From Acanthochlamys bracteata (lineage: Eukaryota > Streptophyta > Magnoliopsida > Pandanales > Velloziaceae), in contig CM034126.1 in assembly GCA_019914995.1 (NCBI GenBank), positions 2,175,001 to 2,239,000 of the forward strand: a stretch of DNA of 64,000 nt. The letters run 5' to 3'. Position numbers and translations under genes: made by a program. Shown piece after piece: positions 46,271-58,489 of this stretch (positions are counted from its first letter, which is position 1; every line of letters starts with the position of its first letter). The notes beneath the pieces are model-generated. The model made no database searches and had not been told where the DNA came from. It saw only the letters and a list, made by a program, of their open reading frames with translations.

Positions 46271-49200
46271 AGAGAAAAAGAGAAGCCAACTTGGCTCCCC
46301 ATATGTACTTATGTGTACTCATCCAAATAGTTAGATACCTATCTAACCATGAAGACAGATGAGAAACTGCTCTTCTTCCTTTTTCTTAATAAAGCAAATA
46401 TAAAAAATTTGGCAGCGGTGTGCGAAAATGCTTCACCTCCCACTTCACTCTTCACCGCTGCCTATAATCCAAATTGACCCTTACAATAAGACAGCTACAA
46501 ACTAACATATTCGGGACAAATACGCTTTCAACATTTACCTATGGTTGTTCCTAAAACAACTATGTACGACAGCTTCTTCAGAGGATTATTTTAAGGATTC
46601 TGCGATGATACTTACTCGACATCTCACCTTCAAAATTTTATTTCTCCATTGAATTCTCAAAGACGACCACAAATATTTATGGTGCAGTAAATATCTGTCT
46701 ACCACAACGAATTCAATGTGTTTGATTCAATCTATGAAATTCTCTATAAAATAAAATGAGAGCAAGTGGGATTTTACTTTACTCTTTAAGATATCATACA
46801 ACAAAATCCACTTCAACTTTCTGATACATTGAAATTAAACCGATAGCTACTCGAAACAAAAAATAAATTAAAACTACATCCTTAGATCCACATGACTTAT
46901 GGCTGAACAGATTATCTCAAAGCTCACATGCACAAAGTCTAAAGCCCTAGTACCTAATTATGGACTTTAGGCAAAATCCTTATCTTTCATAGGCATTATT
47001 CTAACTTGAACCAATGTCTTCCTAATAAAGTTAAATACATGGTCAGGCTTGTAAGGTCTCAATCATTACAGCGAGTTGGATATAACTGTAATCTCCTTCA
47101 ATGCTACTTGAGGCTGCAGCACCAATCCGCTAACCTGACTAATACTCTCAAAAGAAACATTAATGATGTGGTGAGCCTGGTGAGTAAGCATAGCTATTTG
47201 TCTTATGCCATTAACTGCAACCAAGTCTCTGATAGTAACTAAGCCAGCCCTCCTAGGTCAGTTCATCTAGTGGGTGTAGAAGCCTCCAAGAGTCGCATTC
47301 CACAAACTAGACAACAAAATGTATTTACGCAGTTCTCATCTTAGGTATGCATTTAAGCCTTAGCACCAACTAGCCAATAATGTGTCACACGAATTATGCT
47401 TAACAAAATAATTTTTAGGGCGATGAATCATGATAAATTGATGCCAAATGATGCTGACATAAAATAAATAATAATAAATTCGCATAACATGCCGATTGAA
47501 TTGCATGCTATAGGTGTTCATATATTGCTATATCAATCCTAATATAAATTTTCCAACAGAAGCACCTTCATATTACATAAGAAAGAGCACAGGCAGGAGC
47601 CACATGAGAAACATGATATCTTAGTTTTCTCTTCAACTTCAGAGGCAAGTGAGCTCAACATATCCAGGTGGAATGGAAGGAACGCCCTTCACTTCAGTTC
47701 ATTCTCTTCAATTTAATATAGATCAAGATTTCTCTCGAATACTATTCACAGCTTGACAATAGATCTAGCATCTTACTCCAATTTGATGTACTGTTTATAT
47801 GGTGTCTCCTAGATAGTACATAACTTCAAACGTTCTCCAAAAGTATTATCTGCAGGCCAGCTAGCTAAATAGTATCACGGATTCAACTTTGAAACAACTG
47901 TCATCTTACACTACAACTGTTCAAAGAATCCACCAGAACTTGGAGAAAAGACCATACCCAGATAATGATAATTTGTCTCTCAGTCACTACCTAACAAGCA
48001 ACTATGTACCGTGCAAACTAGATCTGTTTGCTCAAATGATGCATGCAGGAATTACGGAAATGCTAAATCCTATCTCAGGTACATGATACTCACAAGTGAA
48101 GCTTTTCCGAGGACTAGCTGTAGCTGTCGCTCGAAATAATTGGCAAGTTTAATCTTCACCAGAACTTCGTTGCTGGAAAACCAGCATACCACCAGTAACA
48201 GCTCCCCTGCGGGTAAGTCCAAGCCAATAGAACTTCAAAATGGCAAACACAAAAAGAATGGCAATACAGGAGTTGGTACATTAGTCGAGTCCTTGCCTAC
48301 TGTATGTCCAAGTTCAAGAACATTAGTATAGGATTCCCACAGCAATCACCTGAAATTGAAAGCTTCTTTATCAATTTCTTTCCCCTCTTCTAAACAACTA
48401 GAGCCAGCACCATGTTTAGTGACAAACTGACAAATCACCTATTCTGTATTAGCTCAAAACAAAAGAACTTCTCAACTGACTGGTTTTACCTTGCTATAGT
48501 TCTGCTTTCTCCCTGTAGAGGAACTACCATTCCTGTGAAAGGACAATAGCATTTCTTGAACAACACTTCTACAGCTACAAGCACTAAGTTCTTACAAATA
48601 ATATCCGGCATTATCAAATACTTTTTGGTTTTTTGTGGGCTACAAGCTTGCTACCAGAAACAAAACAGACTATGAGGAAAAGCACCTAAACAGTACGTAA
48701 GGTTTTGTGGTCATTGTGCATCTCCCAGGTTCAAAGACAGATGTTTACCGCATACCTTCCATTGACCACCTATAATTGAGATCAGCTCAAGTGCTTCTTT
48801 CTGAAAAATGAGAGAAAAATCCTTCTGAACTACACATCGTGTGGCAATCATCCAAAGTATTTACTTCTCTTGTGGACCAAATACTTTTATGTTCCAATCC
48901 ACTTAAAGCCAATCATCAGGACCCAATAAAAATGGTATAGGTGCTGCATATTAGGGTGAAATGGGATAGAGGGTTAGCTTTTACAAAAGCAACCCTTTTG
49001 GCACCAATGCCAACATTGTCTGAGCATAAATGTTCATCAATAGTATCATTATTTAGATCCACCAATAAGCTTCTAAAAGAGTTATAGATAGATATGGCAT
49101 TCATCAGAGAAAGCAATCCTCTGAACTTTTAAGCTGTTACATTGGTAACCCAGACCCTTAAAAGAAAATTCAATAATGTATAGCAAGGACACCACATGAT

Positions 49201-51646
49201 CATTAAAAGATAAGTACATAGCATACAATGCATTAGGTATTAAAAATCAAGACTTGAATACATATTTAGACCTCACATCCTAAACAAGGTGCAAATTAGT
49301 TCTTGAACTAATTCCTGTCAAGGTCAGTCACACTAACTAGTCTAAACAGTCTCTATGTGTTAGAAACAACACATGGAAGCTTATTAACAACAGTTTCTAC
49401 AAGCATCAGTCACAAGAAGAGCTTCACCAGGATGTTAAACTACCTCTGTCTTTCAGCTTATTCACAAACAGATTCACTGGCCTGCGTATGGCTTTGACAT
49501 TTTGGTCAATATATATTGCGTGCACTACTAAACTAGGGATCCTAACAAGGATCAAAGAGGAAGCAACAAAAAACATTGAAATCATAATCTGGTTTTTTGA
49601 ACATATTCCAATCTAGACTAGTGGTACAGAAAATCAGATCAGGGGATTGATTTTTCTTAACAAAATAGTCCAATTTTTAAAAAGTTATATTTATGTAAAC
49701 ATTGTTTTTAAAAATACACAAAAAACTAGGGAGAGAAGGGTGTAGGCTCCAGAGTGTACTATTTCTTCTTCCTTGTTCTCCCCTTTTTCCATTCTTATTC
49801 TTTCTTCTCTTCTTCACAATTTTGAAAATTGTCCCAAGAGTACATGTCTGACCAATATTTTGGGTGGTGGGGCCGATCGCGACAAGACATTCCAATCTTC
49901 GCCAAATCTTTTACCCTACACATAACTTAATTAAGGAAATTTATGCTTCCAATAACAAGGTTGATTTAGTTTTTGTAGCTCAGTTTCTATAGCGCTTCTT
50001 AATTTACACTTCTAGAAAGATTCACAATGCTCGACTATATGAAAAGCACAATATATGGAGCATCAATAAAAATGTTTAGCTGCAATACTTTTGAGAACAA
50101 AACACATGATCAGTCAAGACCAAGAATTTGAATCAAACCACTCAAATATGACATAATATTATCCACCATATTACTAAGTCAAAAATAAGTAGGCACAAGA
50201 ATGCAGTCATTATTTGTTAGGAGGAGCTAATTCAGATAAAAGTATCCTACTTAAGAGTACGTAAGAAGAAACAAGCTTCCTTGACTTCATAGTAGAAATG
50301 CTGAATATAGACATCTAAGAGAAGATTATCTAAAAATTAATTCTCTAAAAAACTCGTAAGCGGGAGGCAAAATTAAGTGATTGCTTAATATAAGAGAAGA
50401 CTGACAGTAACTTTTAAGTTCCTTGCCTGAAAAAGGTGCACCAAAAGCCTTCTACATTGCCATTTATAAAATTGGTTCAATAAAAATACAAAGAGCAATG
50501 TTCTCCGATAAACTTTCCTTTGAGCACTTTTCATGTGTTTTTATAGCAAGAACCCTCTTTTCAAGCAACTAAATCATCTTATCAAATGTGATATATAAAG
50601 CAACATTTCAAAAGCTATAAGACATGACTACCTTAACAGTAGAACAACGAACAGACCACCTTCTATATCCTGTTGCCTTCTTGGTAGAAGTCAGATCATG
50701 ACTTTTTATTACAAAACCATATGCCAACTATTTAGCACAATCAATAACAAGGTTGTTATTCATTTTTTTGTTCTTTGCTAGAGTAGGAACCATAAGGAGT
50801 TATATGTTAAGATTCCCAAATGGGCCAACAGGTTATTGCAGGTAGTATTTATTGTGGTACCTAAAATCTGACAACACAACTCACAACTTAAGCTTTCCAG
50901 CAGCCCCCTGCTTACCCACACAGATATAAACAGAATGGAAACATTGTCAAATATAATTCACCATGCTAGCATGCCTATCTAACATGCTACTGCAAAAGTA
51001 GTTTTTCAAACTTTTGAATCGTGATGTGATAGGTTTTTATAGTAAATTGTTGAGAGCATTTTTCCATTCTTTAAATACTCTTGAGTTCTTGTTTACGAGA
51101 AATTGTTGAAAACCTCAATTATATGTCGAGGGCCATGCCATAATGATCGCCAAATTAGTAACTATAATTATCCTAAATGAGAGATATTGCACTTTGGGAC
51201 TAGAGTGAAAGCAATCTCAAATTTAAGGATTCACATGATTATTCAAAGGTTCAAAAACAACATCAAAGGACAAAAAAAACTTACATAATTTTCTTCTTAT
51301 TCTACTGCAACAGAAATCAAGAAGGGCTATAACAAACTACAATGAAAAGGAGCTGAAAGAAATAGCAATAACTTCTGCATTACCAAAACTTTAGAAGGAA
51401 GAATTCAGCTAACTAGATACATAGCAAAAGCCAGCAAAATACTGAGCATGCCATAACTCCATTTTTACAATTGATTAAGTAATATATGAAGGAGAAAAAC
51501 AGTAAAAAATAGATGAAAGGAAATGATACAGATTTCTTCCCCAAATCATCATTTTTGCCAAGAAAATCCACATACCTATTGCTCTCATCAAATTCAGGTG
51601 CAAACTTTGCACTTCAACTAATTTCCATGCAGCACAACCAAATCTG
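46271..51646. other. long spacer without a supported gene
   Basis: Over 5 kb of moderate AT content. Only short frames occur (47006, 47889, 48140, 48916, 49677), none with a recognised family or paired splice sites. The texture resembles introns or untranslated sequence. Part could belong to a long 3' UTR of the minus-strand PAP2 gene at 51647 or to a non-coding RNA. I could not support either. Confidence 0.3.
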
Positions 51647-52330
51647 CTACTGAGACCACGAAAACCACAGCAGCCTCTCCACCAAATAGTCATATAGCGC
51701 ACTTTCATCAAACCAAAACGCCACAGCGCAAGCCACAATCAAGCCAAGACAAACCCCAGAGACAACATCTAGCATGAAATGTCTACCGAGCAACACCCGC
51801 GACATTGCAGTGGCCACAGCCCACCCACAAACCGCCGTTTTCACCACGCCTTCACCGCCACCATAGCCACGATAGACCAACGAAGTGATGAACGCAACAC
51901 GAGAAGAGTGGCCACTAGGGAAAGACCAGTGATCTACAGAGAACACGAGTTTTCCCATTGAAAAGTTATAAACTGGTCTAGGGCGGCGAGCGAGTTGTTT
52001 GAGAATGCCGACGAGAATAATATCAAGAACTAAACCACAGAGAAGGAGAAGAGCAGGAGAACGGAATACAGGAAGAAGAGATAGAGCGACAGGGAACCAT
52101 ATCCTGCCATCGCCGGATATCTCGAGGAGTTTAAGGATTGAATGGGGAACGAAGGGACGGAAGAACCGGTGGATGCGAAGCGAGAAAGAGATGTCGAGGG
52201 CGATTAAGCGTGGAAGAAGACCTAGAGATAACGGCGGAGGAGTGACGGTAGACGGCCTCGCTGGAGGAGGGACGACGATGGTAGCCGGAGAGACGGCAGC
52301 GTTAGCTTCGGCGATTATTGAGGAGGACAT
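51647..52330 (-). CDS. PAP2-family lipid phosphate phosphatase (LPP beta-like)
   Basis: Single exon, 227 aa. All three PAP2 catalytic motifs are present: KX6RP as KQLARRPRP (111-119), PSGH (138-141) and SRX5HX3D as SRVLLGRHFMLD (177-188). Several hydrophobic segments indicate an integral membrane protein with the active site at a membrane face. The N-terminus is Ala/Pro/Val-rich. Relatives such as Arabidopsis LPP beta and animal PLPP6 dephosphorylate phosphatidate or isoprenoid diphosphates; the substrate here is unknown. The frame is open upstream to 52405 with an earlier ATG, but that extension is low-complexity, and MSSS at 52330 fits the family size. Confidence 0.9.
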   Translation of the reverse strand: MSSSIIAEANAAVSPATIVVPPPARPSTVTPPPLSLGLLPRLIALDISFSLRIHRFFRPFVPHSILKLLEISGDGRIWFPVALSLLPVFRSPALLLLCGLVLDIILVGILKQLARRPRPVYNFSMGKLVFSVDHWSFPSGHSSRVAFITSLVYRGYGGGEGVVKTAVCGWAVATAMSRVLLGRHFMLDVVSGVCLGLIVACAVAFWFDESALYDYLVERLLWFSWSQ

Positions 52331-54114
52331 TGTTTTGGTTGGTTGGTGAGAGGGAAGTGAAAGCTGCGGAGAAGGAGATCCCGTTTTTGGGCATGGCCTT
52401 GTCAATCGAGGGTTAGCCCAGTAGAAGTTAAAAGCCCAAATAAATTATGCTAATTCATTCTTTATTGAATTGAACTTGCAATTTTTTAATGGACTCTTAC
52501 AAAAGGAACTATTAGTAGCGAAAAAAAAATTAAATAAACTTGTCTTGTATCTTCATATTTCTTAAAATAATAAAACCATGTTGAGATTTGAGAATGACTC
52601 GTGAGATAAGAATTTCTCACGTTACGGTACCCATATATAATTCCGGCTTGGGAGAAAATATATGAACTTGTTCAGGAACGAGTAAAAGAGCTCGTTTGGC
52701 TGAACATTTCACCGACATATTTTTAATTTTATATTTTTAATATATTTTATAAATATTTTAAAATATTTATTTAAAAATTTAAAAAATATAAAAAAATTAT
52801 ACATAAAATTTTATTATATATTTTTATTATTTTTTTAAAATAAAAAAATAAAAATATTTATTATTTTAAAAAATTCTATTACAGAAAAGCTTCCAAACGT
52901 ACTCTAAAGAGGCCTTTAAAATGTTTTTCAAAAAGAATTTTTTATTTTTTAATTTATATGTTTAATATATTTTTTTATAAATATTTAGAGAATTTATTTA
53001 AAAATTTATAAAATATAAAAATTTTCTATATCGTAAAATTTTTTTATTTTCTTATTAAAAATAAACTCACTCTTATAAAAATATTTTTTATTATATAAAA
53101 GCTTTATTTAAAAACATTTCCAAACCTTAGCTAAAACTTATTTATGAATGAAGGGTAAACTTAGTATATAAGCTAGAAGTTCATTTAGGAAGAGTTAAAA
53201 GTGATTATGAAATAAAATTTTTTTTAAATTGAAAATTTTTTATTTTTTTTAAAATGAGTTTATTTTTTTATTTCAAAAAAATAATAAAAATAAATAAAAT
53301 ATACATCAAAGTTTTTATATTTTTAAAATTTTTATATAAAATTTTTATATACTTATAAAAAAAATATTAAAAAATAAAAATCAGCGTCTGAAAACGCTTT
53401 TTCAGACGGACCCTAAGTATTCACAAAATAAAAAAGTTGATTATCTCTTACATAAAAATTAATGCACATATATTGCAAATGCATAAATGTATATCAATAT
53501 AAACATATATGTAATACTGTAGCATATATAATATAAATTTAACGAGTGTATAATACATATTTTAGATATTTAATAGTGAATTTAAAGAAACAGGCACTCA
53601 AGACAATTTATGTATTTGTTCCTACACTTTGAAGAAAAATGTAACTAAAGGACAATATAAAGACATTAAAAGTTCACAAAACAAGGAACGAAAATACCTG
53701 TGCTATGACTTTCAGTGACCTCACAAATCTAATCACAATTTGCATAAGATTTTTGGATCGACAGAAAATTAGTTTGTTAATATTAGCTGGATTCAAATTG
53801 AAAGACAAAAGGATTCATCTACCATTTTTCACTGAAGTTAACAAACAATTTTAATCACGAGGCAGAGATTGCCATGAGCTCTCACAGAAAGCCAGCAAGA
53901 GCCCCAATTACAATCCAACAAACACCAAATTAATTAGCCACGTTCCTTCTTCTTCTTCCGCATGTCAGATATACATAAAGTGAAAGACTACATATACGAA
54001 AACATCCAAAATAATATACACCAATTCAAACAAAATAATAAAAAAAACCAAAAAAGAAAGAGTAGAAAATTTTACAAGGAAGAAAAGTTAATTACTTAAT
54101 TATTCTGAATTTAT
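52331..54114. other. spacer with three AT-rich palindromic elements
   Basis: Copies of the dispersed family at about 52690-52915 (GCTCGTTTGGCTG to TTCCAAACGTACTCTAAAG), 52916-53135 and 53180-53415 (ending GAAAACGCTTTTTCAGACGG). From about 53600 the sequence is probably the 3' flank of the minus-strand gene at 54115. No gene. Confidence 0.5.
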
Positions 54115-54993
54115 TCAAACCTTGTAAATGATTAGAAAGCAAGGCAAGACCGCTCCAGAATCGAACACTAGTAACTCGCCCTTACCTAACGACACCGAAT
54201 CGTAACGCGAACCAGGCGAGTCAGTGTCAGACTGGTCCTTAACTCGGCCAGCGATAACTCGGCAGACCAGTGTAGCCCTACGGTCGGACCCACCGCCGGC
54301 GCTGTCGTGGGCCCTGCCGCTTCCGGAGAAGGTTCTAATCCCTCCGGCTTTACCGTGAGCTGCAACGGCGCAGACCCATCCAGTCGAGTCATGCTGATCA
54401 GATGAGCTCGGTGCCGGATGAAACCGAAGCGTCTCGTTACCGTCAGCGGCGCAACGAGCTCCATCAGTAGCTGCGGCTCGCGCACGAACAGCGGCGCGGT
54501 GCTCTTCGAATCGTGCAACGGCTCGTGCTGGATGGTGAACTCGGAACAGTAGCTCTATCTCTCCAGGGAACGATTCCGGCTTGCCGTGTTTCGACCAACT
54601 CGACCCAAAAATTATCTCAACAACTCTCCTCGAAGAATGCCCTGCCGATAATTCCGCTAGTGTTGCAAAACTCTGTAAAGCATTCTGCGCCACCGGTGCT
54701 GATGGAGGTGTCGGCTGCTGCTGTAATACCACTGTTGCTTTCTTTGATTCCGAATTTGAAAGCTTTGCTGTTGTATTGCTGGAGATATGAGGTTTGGGTT
54801 TGGGTTTTCCACGTGGTCGGTGTTTGGGAGGGAAAAGAACAGCAACGTCGCGAAGAGTGTGAGAAGGATTGGCGCATGCTTGGAGAGGTAGAGGGAGAAG
54901 TTTCTTCTTGGTTTGCTTGGAGTCGAATACGATGACATCGTCAATGGCGTTGGTTTTGCATTGCAGAGATTTCACCCATCCTGCTTTCGCCAT
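54115..54993 (-). CDS. plant-specific protein with probable PARP-like fold, zinc finger absent
   Basis: Single exon, 292 aa. Residues 1-120 are mostly low-complexity and basic or Pro-rich, with WVKSLQCKTNAIDDV at the start. From residue 121 a conserved block begins: SRRVVEIIFGSSW, then EIELLFRVHHPARAVARFEE, then CAADGNETLRFH, then GIRTFSGSGRAHD, then TLVCRVIAGRV, ending LVFDSGAVLPCFLIIYKV. These match, from memory, plant proteins often annotated as C2H2 zinc-finger family members. Their C-terminal part looks like the ADP-ribosyltransferase (PARP) fold (GxRxxxxGRAH-like, then a final VFD...PCFLIIYK strand). The C2H2 finger that normally precedes the block is missing here. Whether it has catalytic activity is unknown. 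Its 3' end has longer GC-rich codon use than its flanks. Confidence 0.7.
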   Translation of the reverse strand: MAKAGWVKSLQCKTNAIDDVIVFDSKQTKKKLLPLPLQACANPSHTLRDVAVLFPPKHRPRGKPKPKPHISSNTTAKLSNSESKKATVVLQQQPTPPSAPVAQNALQSFATLAELSAGHSSRRVVEIIFGSSWSKHGKPESFPGEIELLFRVHHPARAVARFEEHRAAVRARAAATDGARCAADGNETLRFHPAPSSSDQHDSTGWVCAVAAHGKAGGIRTFSGSGRAHDSAGGGSDRRATLVCRVIAGRVKDQSDTDSPGSRYDSVSLGKGELLVFDSGAVLPCFLIIYKV

Positions 54994-57900
54994 TGCCGAC
55001 TACGAGCTGAAGAGAGAAAGAAAGAAGAACGAGAAGAGGAGGGAAATTGAAAGGATAAAGAGTAGTAATGTGATAGCAGAAGAAAGGGCTTTTTATTGCG
55101 CTTCGGTTTTTGTTGATTGGAAAGAATGAATGGTGGTAAAGTTGTTGGTGGTCCGAAGAAGAACAGAAAAGCTTACAACTATTTTGTATTGTTTGTGTAT
55201 TTGAATGGAAGTATTGCATGGGTTAAGAACATTTTCTTTCTTTTTTCTCTTTTCAATTTTTTGTCCCCATCTTCTAATTGAAATATGAATTGGTAAAATA
55301 TTAAAATGTGCTACTGTTTTGATGTAGTTGTGGTTGGGCCATTTAAATTTTGTAATAAAGAGAGAGATGACACCAATAAATGTACTGTGAATCTAATGAT
55401 TATAATGAGAGCAAATGCAGTGATACGGTCGAATTAGAGAGCAGTTTATATCTGATTTCTACAGTATATATGTAAGTTATTTTTGTGTTGTTTTGGAGAG
55501 TTAAAAGGAATGACATGATTTTGGTCACAAACATTCTGAAATCAGTGTGCAATCTTATGACCATAATAGAAAGCTAACCTCAACTTGATATGGTTTTATT
55601 AAAAAAATCAAAAGATATAATATCTTTTATCACTCGTAGAATCAGATGTAATCATATATAGCAAATTTTTATGACCATCTAATGAGATATATACGTTTAG
55701 ACTAATTTTTCCTGTAAGTAATTGCTGCTGCTGGTACCATCTTTACTTTATGTATTAGCAAAGTGATTTTATAAAAAAGGGAGAAGTAAGAGAATGGAAA
55801 AAAAATCCAATCTTTACAACAAAGTCACCTGTCGCAAAAGTAACAAAAACCATCTCTAATCAACATGAACTACGCGATCATCGCACTATAATGCCAGTCG
55901 TGATAATATAGTGGAACATAATTATCTTTTACATAGGTGATCGTATAAAAAACAGTTGTAGTTATAACTGAAGAGAAAGCAAAGCACATGCTTTCATTTT
56001 GGCAATACATATATACGGAATGGGCGTGCGTCTATAATATTTGCGTGCTAGCCAGTGTCATTCAGCTCCCTACGGAGTCATGCATGCAATATTTTTATAA
56101 ACTTTGTTAATTAGTGATCTTCACTGATTAATTTTGAGCTACTGTTTGTTTGTGTGAGAAACTGGGTGATGACATGACGTTATTACTGTTTCTACTTATG
56201 GTTTGTCTTCACTTTAAGTGTCACTGTTGCTTATTTATCTTGTTTCATAAGTTCTAAACAGTTTAAAAATGAAGAAAATTTTAGAAATGATCGACTTATA
56301 TTCTGGAAATGTACAAGTTATCCCATTCGTTTTATAAAATCATTCTTGTTCATGTTGAACTTGCAAGTAGGTGTAGTGCATGTTTAGCGTTGTTTATCAA
56401 AATACTTTTCTACTTTATTTTGATTTTCCATTTCTAATAAATTCTTTATATTTCTAAATTTTTTAAATTAAAATTATATATTAATTAGACATATAATTTT
56501 TTATAAATTTAATTAACTTTAGTAAAAAATATTAGCTTGTATTTAAAACAAAATTTAAAAATTGTTTTATTTTAATCATCTCAAACCGTAAAATAAATAC
56601 ATATGCATTAAACACCTCTAATTAGCTGGTTAACAAGAAGTGCTTCTTTAAGAGCGCTAATTTGGATTTAAACTGCAAATGTCTAATACTGAGGTGCCTT
56701 AGCTAAGTTTTGGAATGTTGATAACCTTATATAATTTGAACAACAAACTTGATCATTTGATGGTCTTCATGAAAACAGAAAAGGAAAGAGAAATTAAATG
56801 TTGCAAATCGACAACAAAAAAATGCAGGAAAATATACGTTTCCTCCCATCATTATTACTTCGGAATTTAGGATAAACAATTATAGCATCTCTTTTAAAGT
56901 CAAATCCAAATTATGTTAGCATCATATCAATATCATATGTCATGTTTATTGCCTAATTATATTCTTATAATTCATAAATCTCTAGCTAGGATAGTGAATC
57001 AACACCTAATCTCATTGTTTAAAAGACAAGTCGATAGTGGAAAAGAATAAAATAGAGCGGGAAACATTTAATGAGATCATTAAACCCCACATGGCATTGC
57101 ATGCACCTGAGGACTTGCTTATGATAATCCCTCAAATTGAAGGAATCATGTATGTTAGTCTCTATCAAGATTTCAGTTCCTTTTTTTAGAAACACTAAGT
57201 TGACAAATAGAAACAATATCAACTTACAACTTAATTAGGAAGATAATAATATATATAACAACAATACAAGAATAAACATTCTGTTAGTTGAACTACGGAC
57301 ATGTTCTCCAATAGATGTTACACCTAATACTAGTTTTAGCTTAGAAACCAAGAAAATATAGAGCAAAGATTTCTATATACGGGTACAAGTCTAAATCTTG
57401 GTAGTTGTACATGTGTATTTTAATGGGCATCTTTTCAAATTTCATGCTTCATTGTATAGAGAATAGAAGTAAAGCAATTAAGTTTTAGAAGAGATTCAAA
57501 AGGGTTAAGGATTATGAAAAGAAGCAAAAGTCGTAGTTGGGTTTTGTTATACCTTTTGTTGTTAGGGGGACAGAGCCATGAGAGAATGAAGACAGCTTTC
57601 AGATTTTTAGGCATGCATAATGAATGAATGGAAGAAAAAGCAAAGAAAGAAAGAGAATATTCACTCACTCACTTTTGGTTTGCATTGTTTGCTTTGCTTT
57701 GGTTTTGATTTGATTTGGATTTGAATTGGTGGCAAAGTAGCAGATTACAGAAGTTTAAAATTGGCAGGCTTTGTTCTCGCACGCTTATAAGAGCAGAATC
57801 ACTTTTGTGAACCCCAGCGAATGCGTTAATTTGAAACTCAAGCGTGCGCCTCGGTTGACTCGGTCCGGGTTACTGAGTCACCCCGAGTTATAGTGACTCG

Positions 57901-58480
57901 TCACTGCGTTATGGAACTCGAGTTGTCTTTCTTACTATGTTCTCGTATACTTGAAATATGTTATATACACATAATACTGAACTTCACAAACTCTACGTTA
58001 AGAATATTAAGAATTAGCTTTGTTACGAGTATGATATGATCGAAGAATAATTAGTAATTGAATGTCTGTAAGTTAGTTCAGTTATAAAGTTTCAGTTAGG
58101 CATTATTGTTCTTGTATTACATTGATTTTATGTAAGATAAGATAAGAACCACATTATTAGATGCTCCTTCCTTCTCTCCTAGGAAACATAAAACTTAAAC
58201 CTTGAAGTATGGGACTAATCATCAGAGTTAATCAATCATTTGCCCAGTGGCTTTGTCTTTCTTCGTCTTTTGATAATGACTACAATGATTCTATGCATAA
58301 TCCATGTTTAGTAGCAGACTAGCAATTGCTTGTTGTTTAGGTAATCTCGCAAACGTTCCATATCAATGAGTGGTAAAAAGTAGGTAAGTTCCAATATTAA
58401 GATAAAGTGCACCCAAAAGAGCTTCTCTATCTGCTCAAGATAATAATATATCAAAGAATGTTGTCGTTTATATAATGGGA
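54994..58480. other. long spacer, no supported gene
   Basis: Right beside 54993 lies the 5' flank of the PARP-like gene. About 56375-56605 is an AT-rich block of the dispersed type. A small GC-rich patch at 57845-57920 has repeated GACTCGG/GAGTCA words. Open frames at 57019 and 57435 (minus) show no recognised protein. Confidence 0.35.
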
Positions 58481-58489
58481 AAATTTGAG

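Noticed and set aside
51999..52349. Plus-strand Arg-rich frame opposite the PAP2 gene
   Set aside because: Antisense shadow; the minus strand holds all PAP2 catalytic motifs.
54513..54935. Long plus-strand frame opposite the PARP-like gene
   Set aside because: Antisense shadow of a GC-richer coding exon; no motif, and the minus-strand frame has clear family blocks.
57435..57668. Minus-strand 77-codon frame, briefly considered as a small secreted peptide gene
   Set aside because: No convincing signal peptide or conserved peptide ending; a possible CAAAAG|GTATAAC donor has no partner exon in view.
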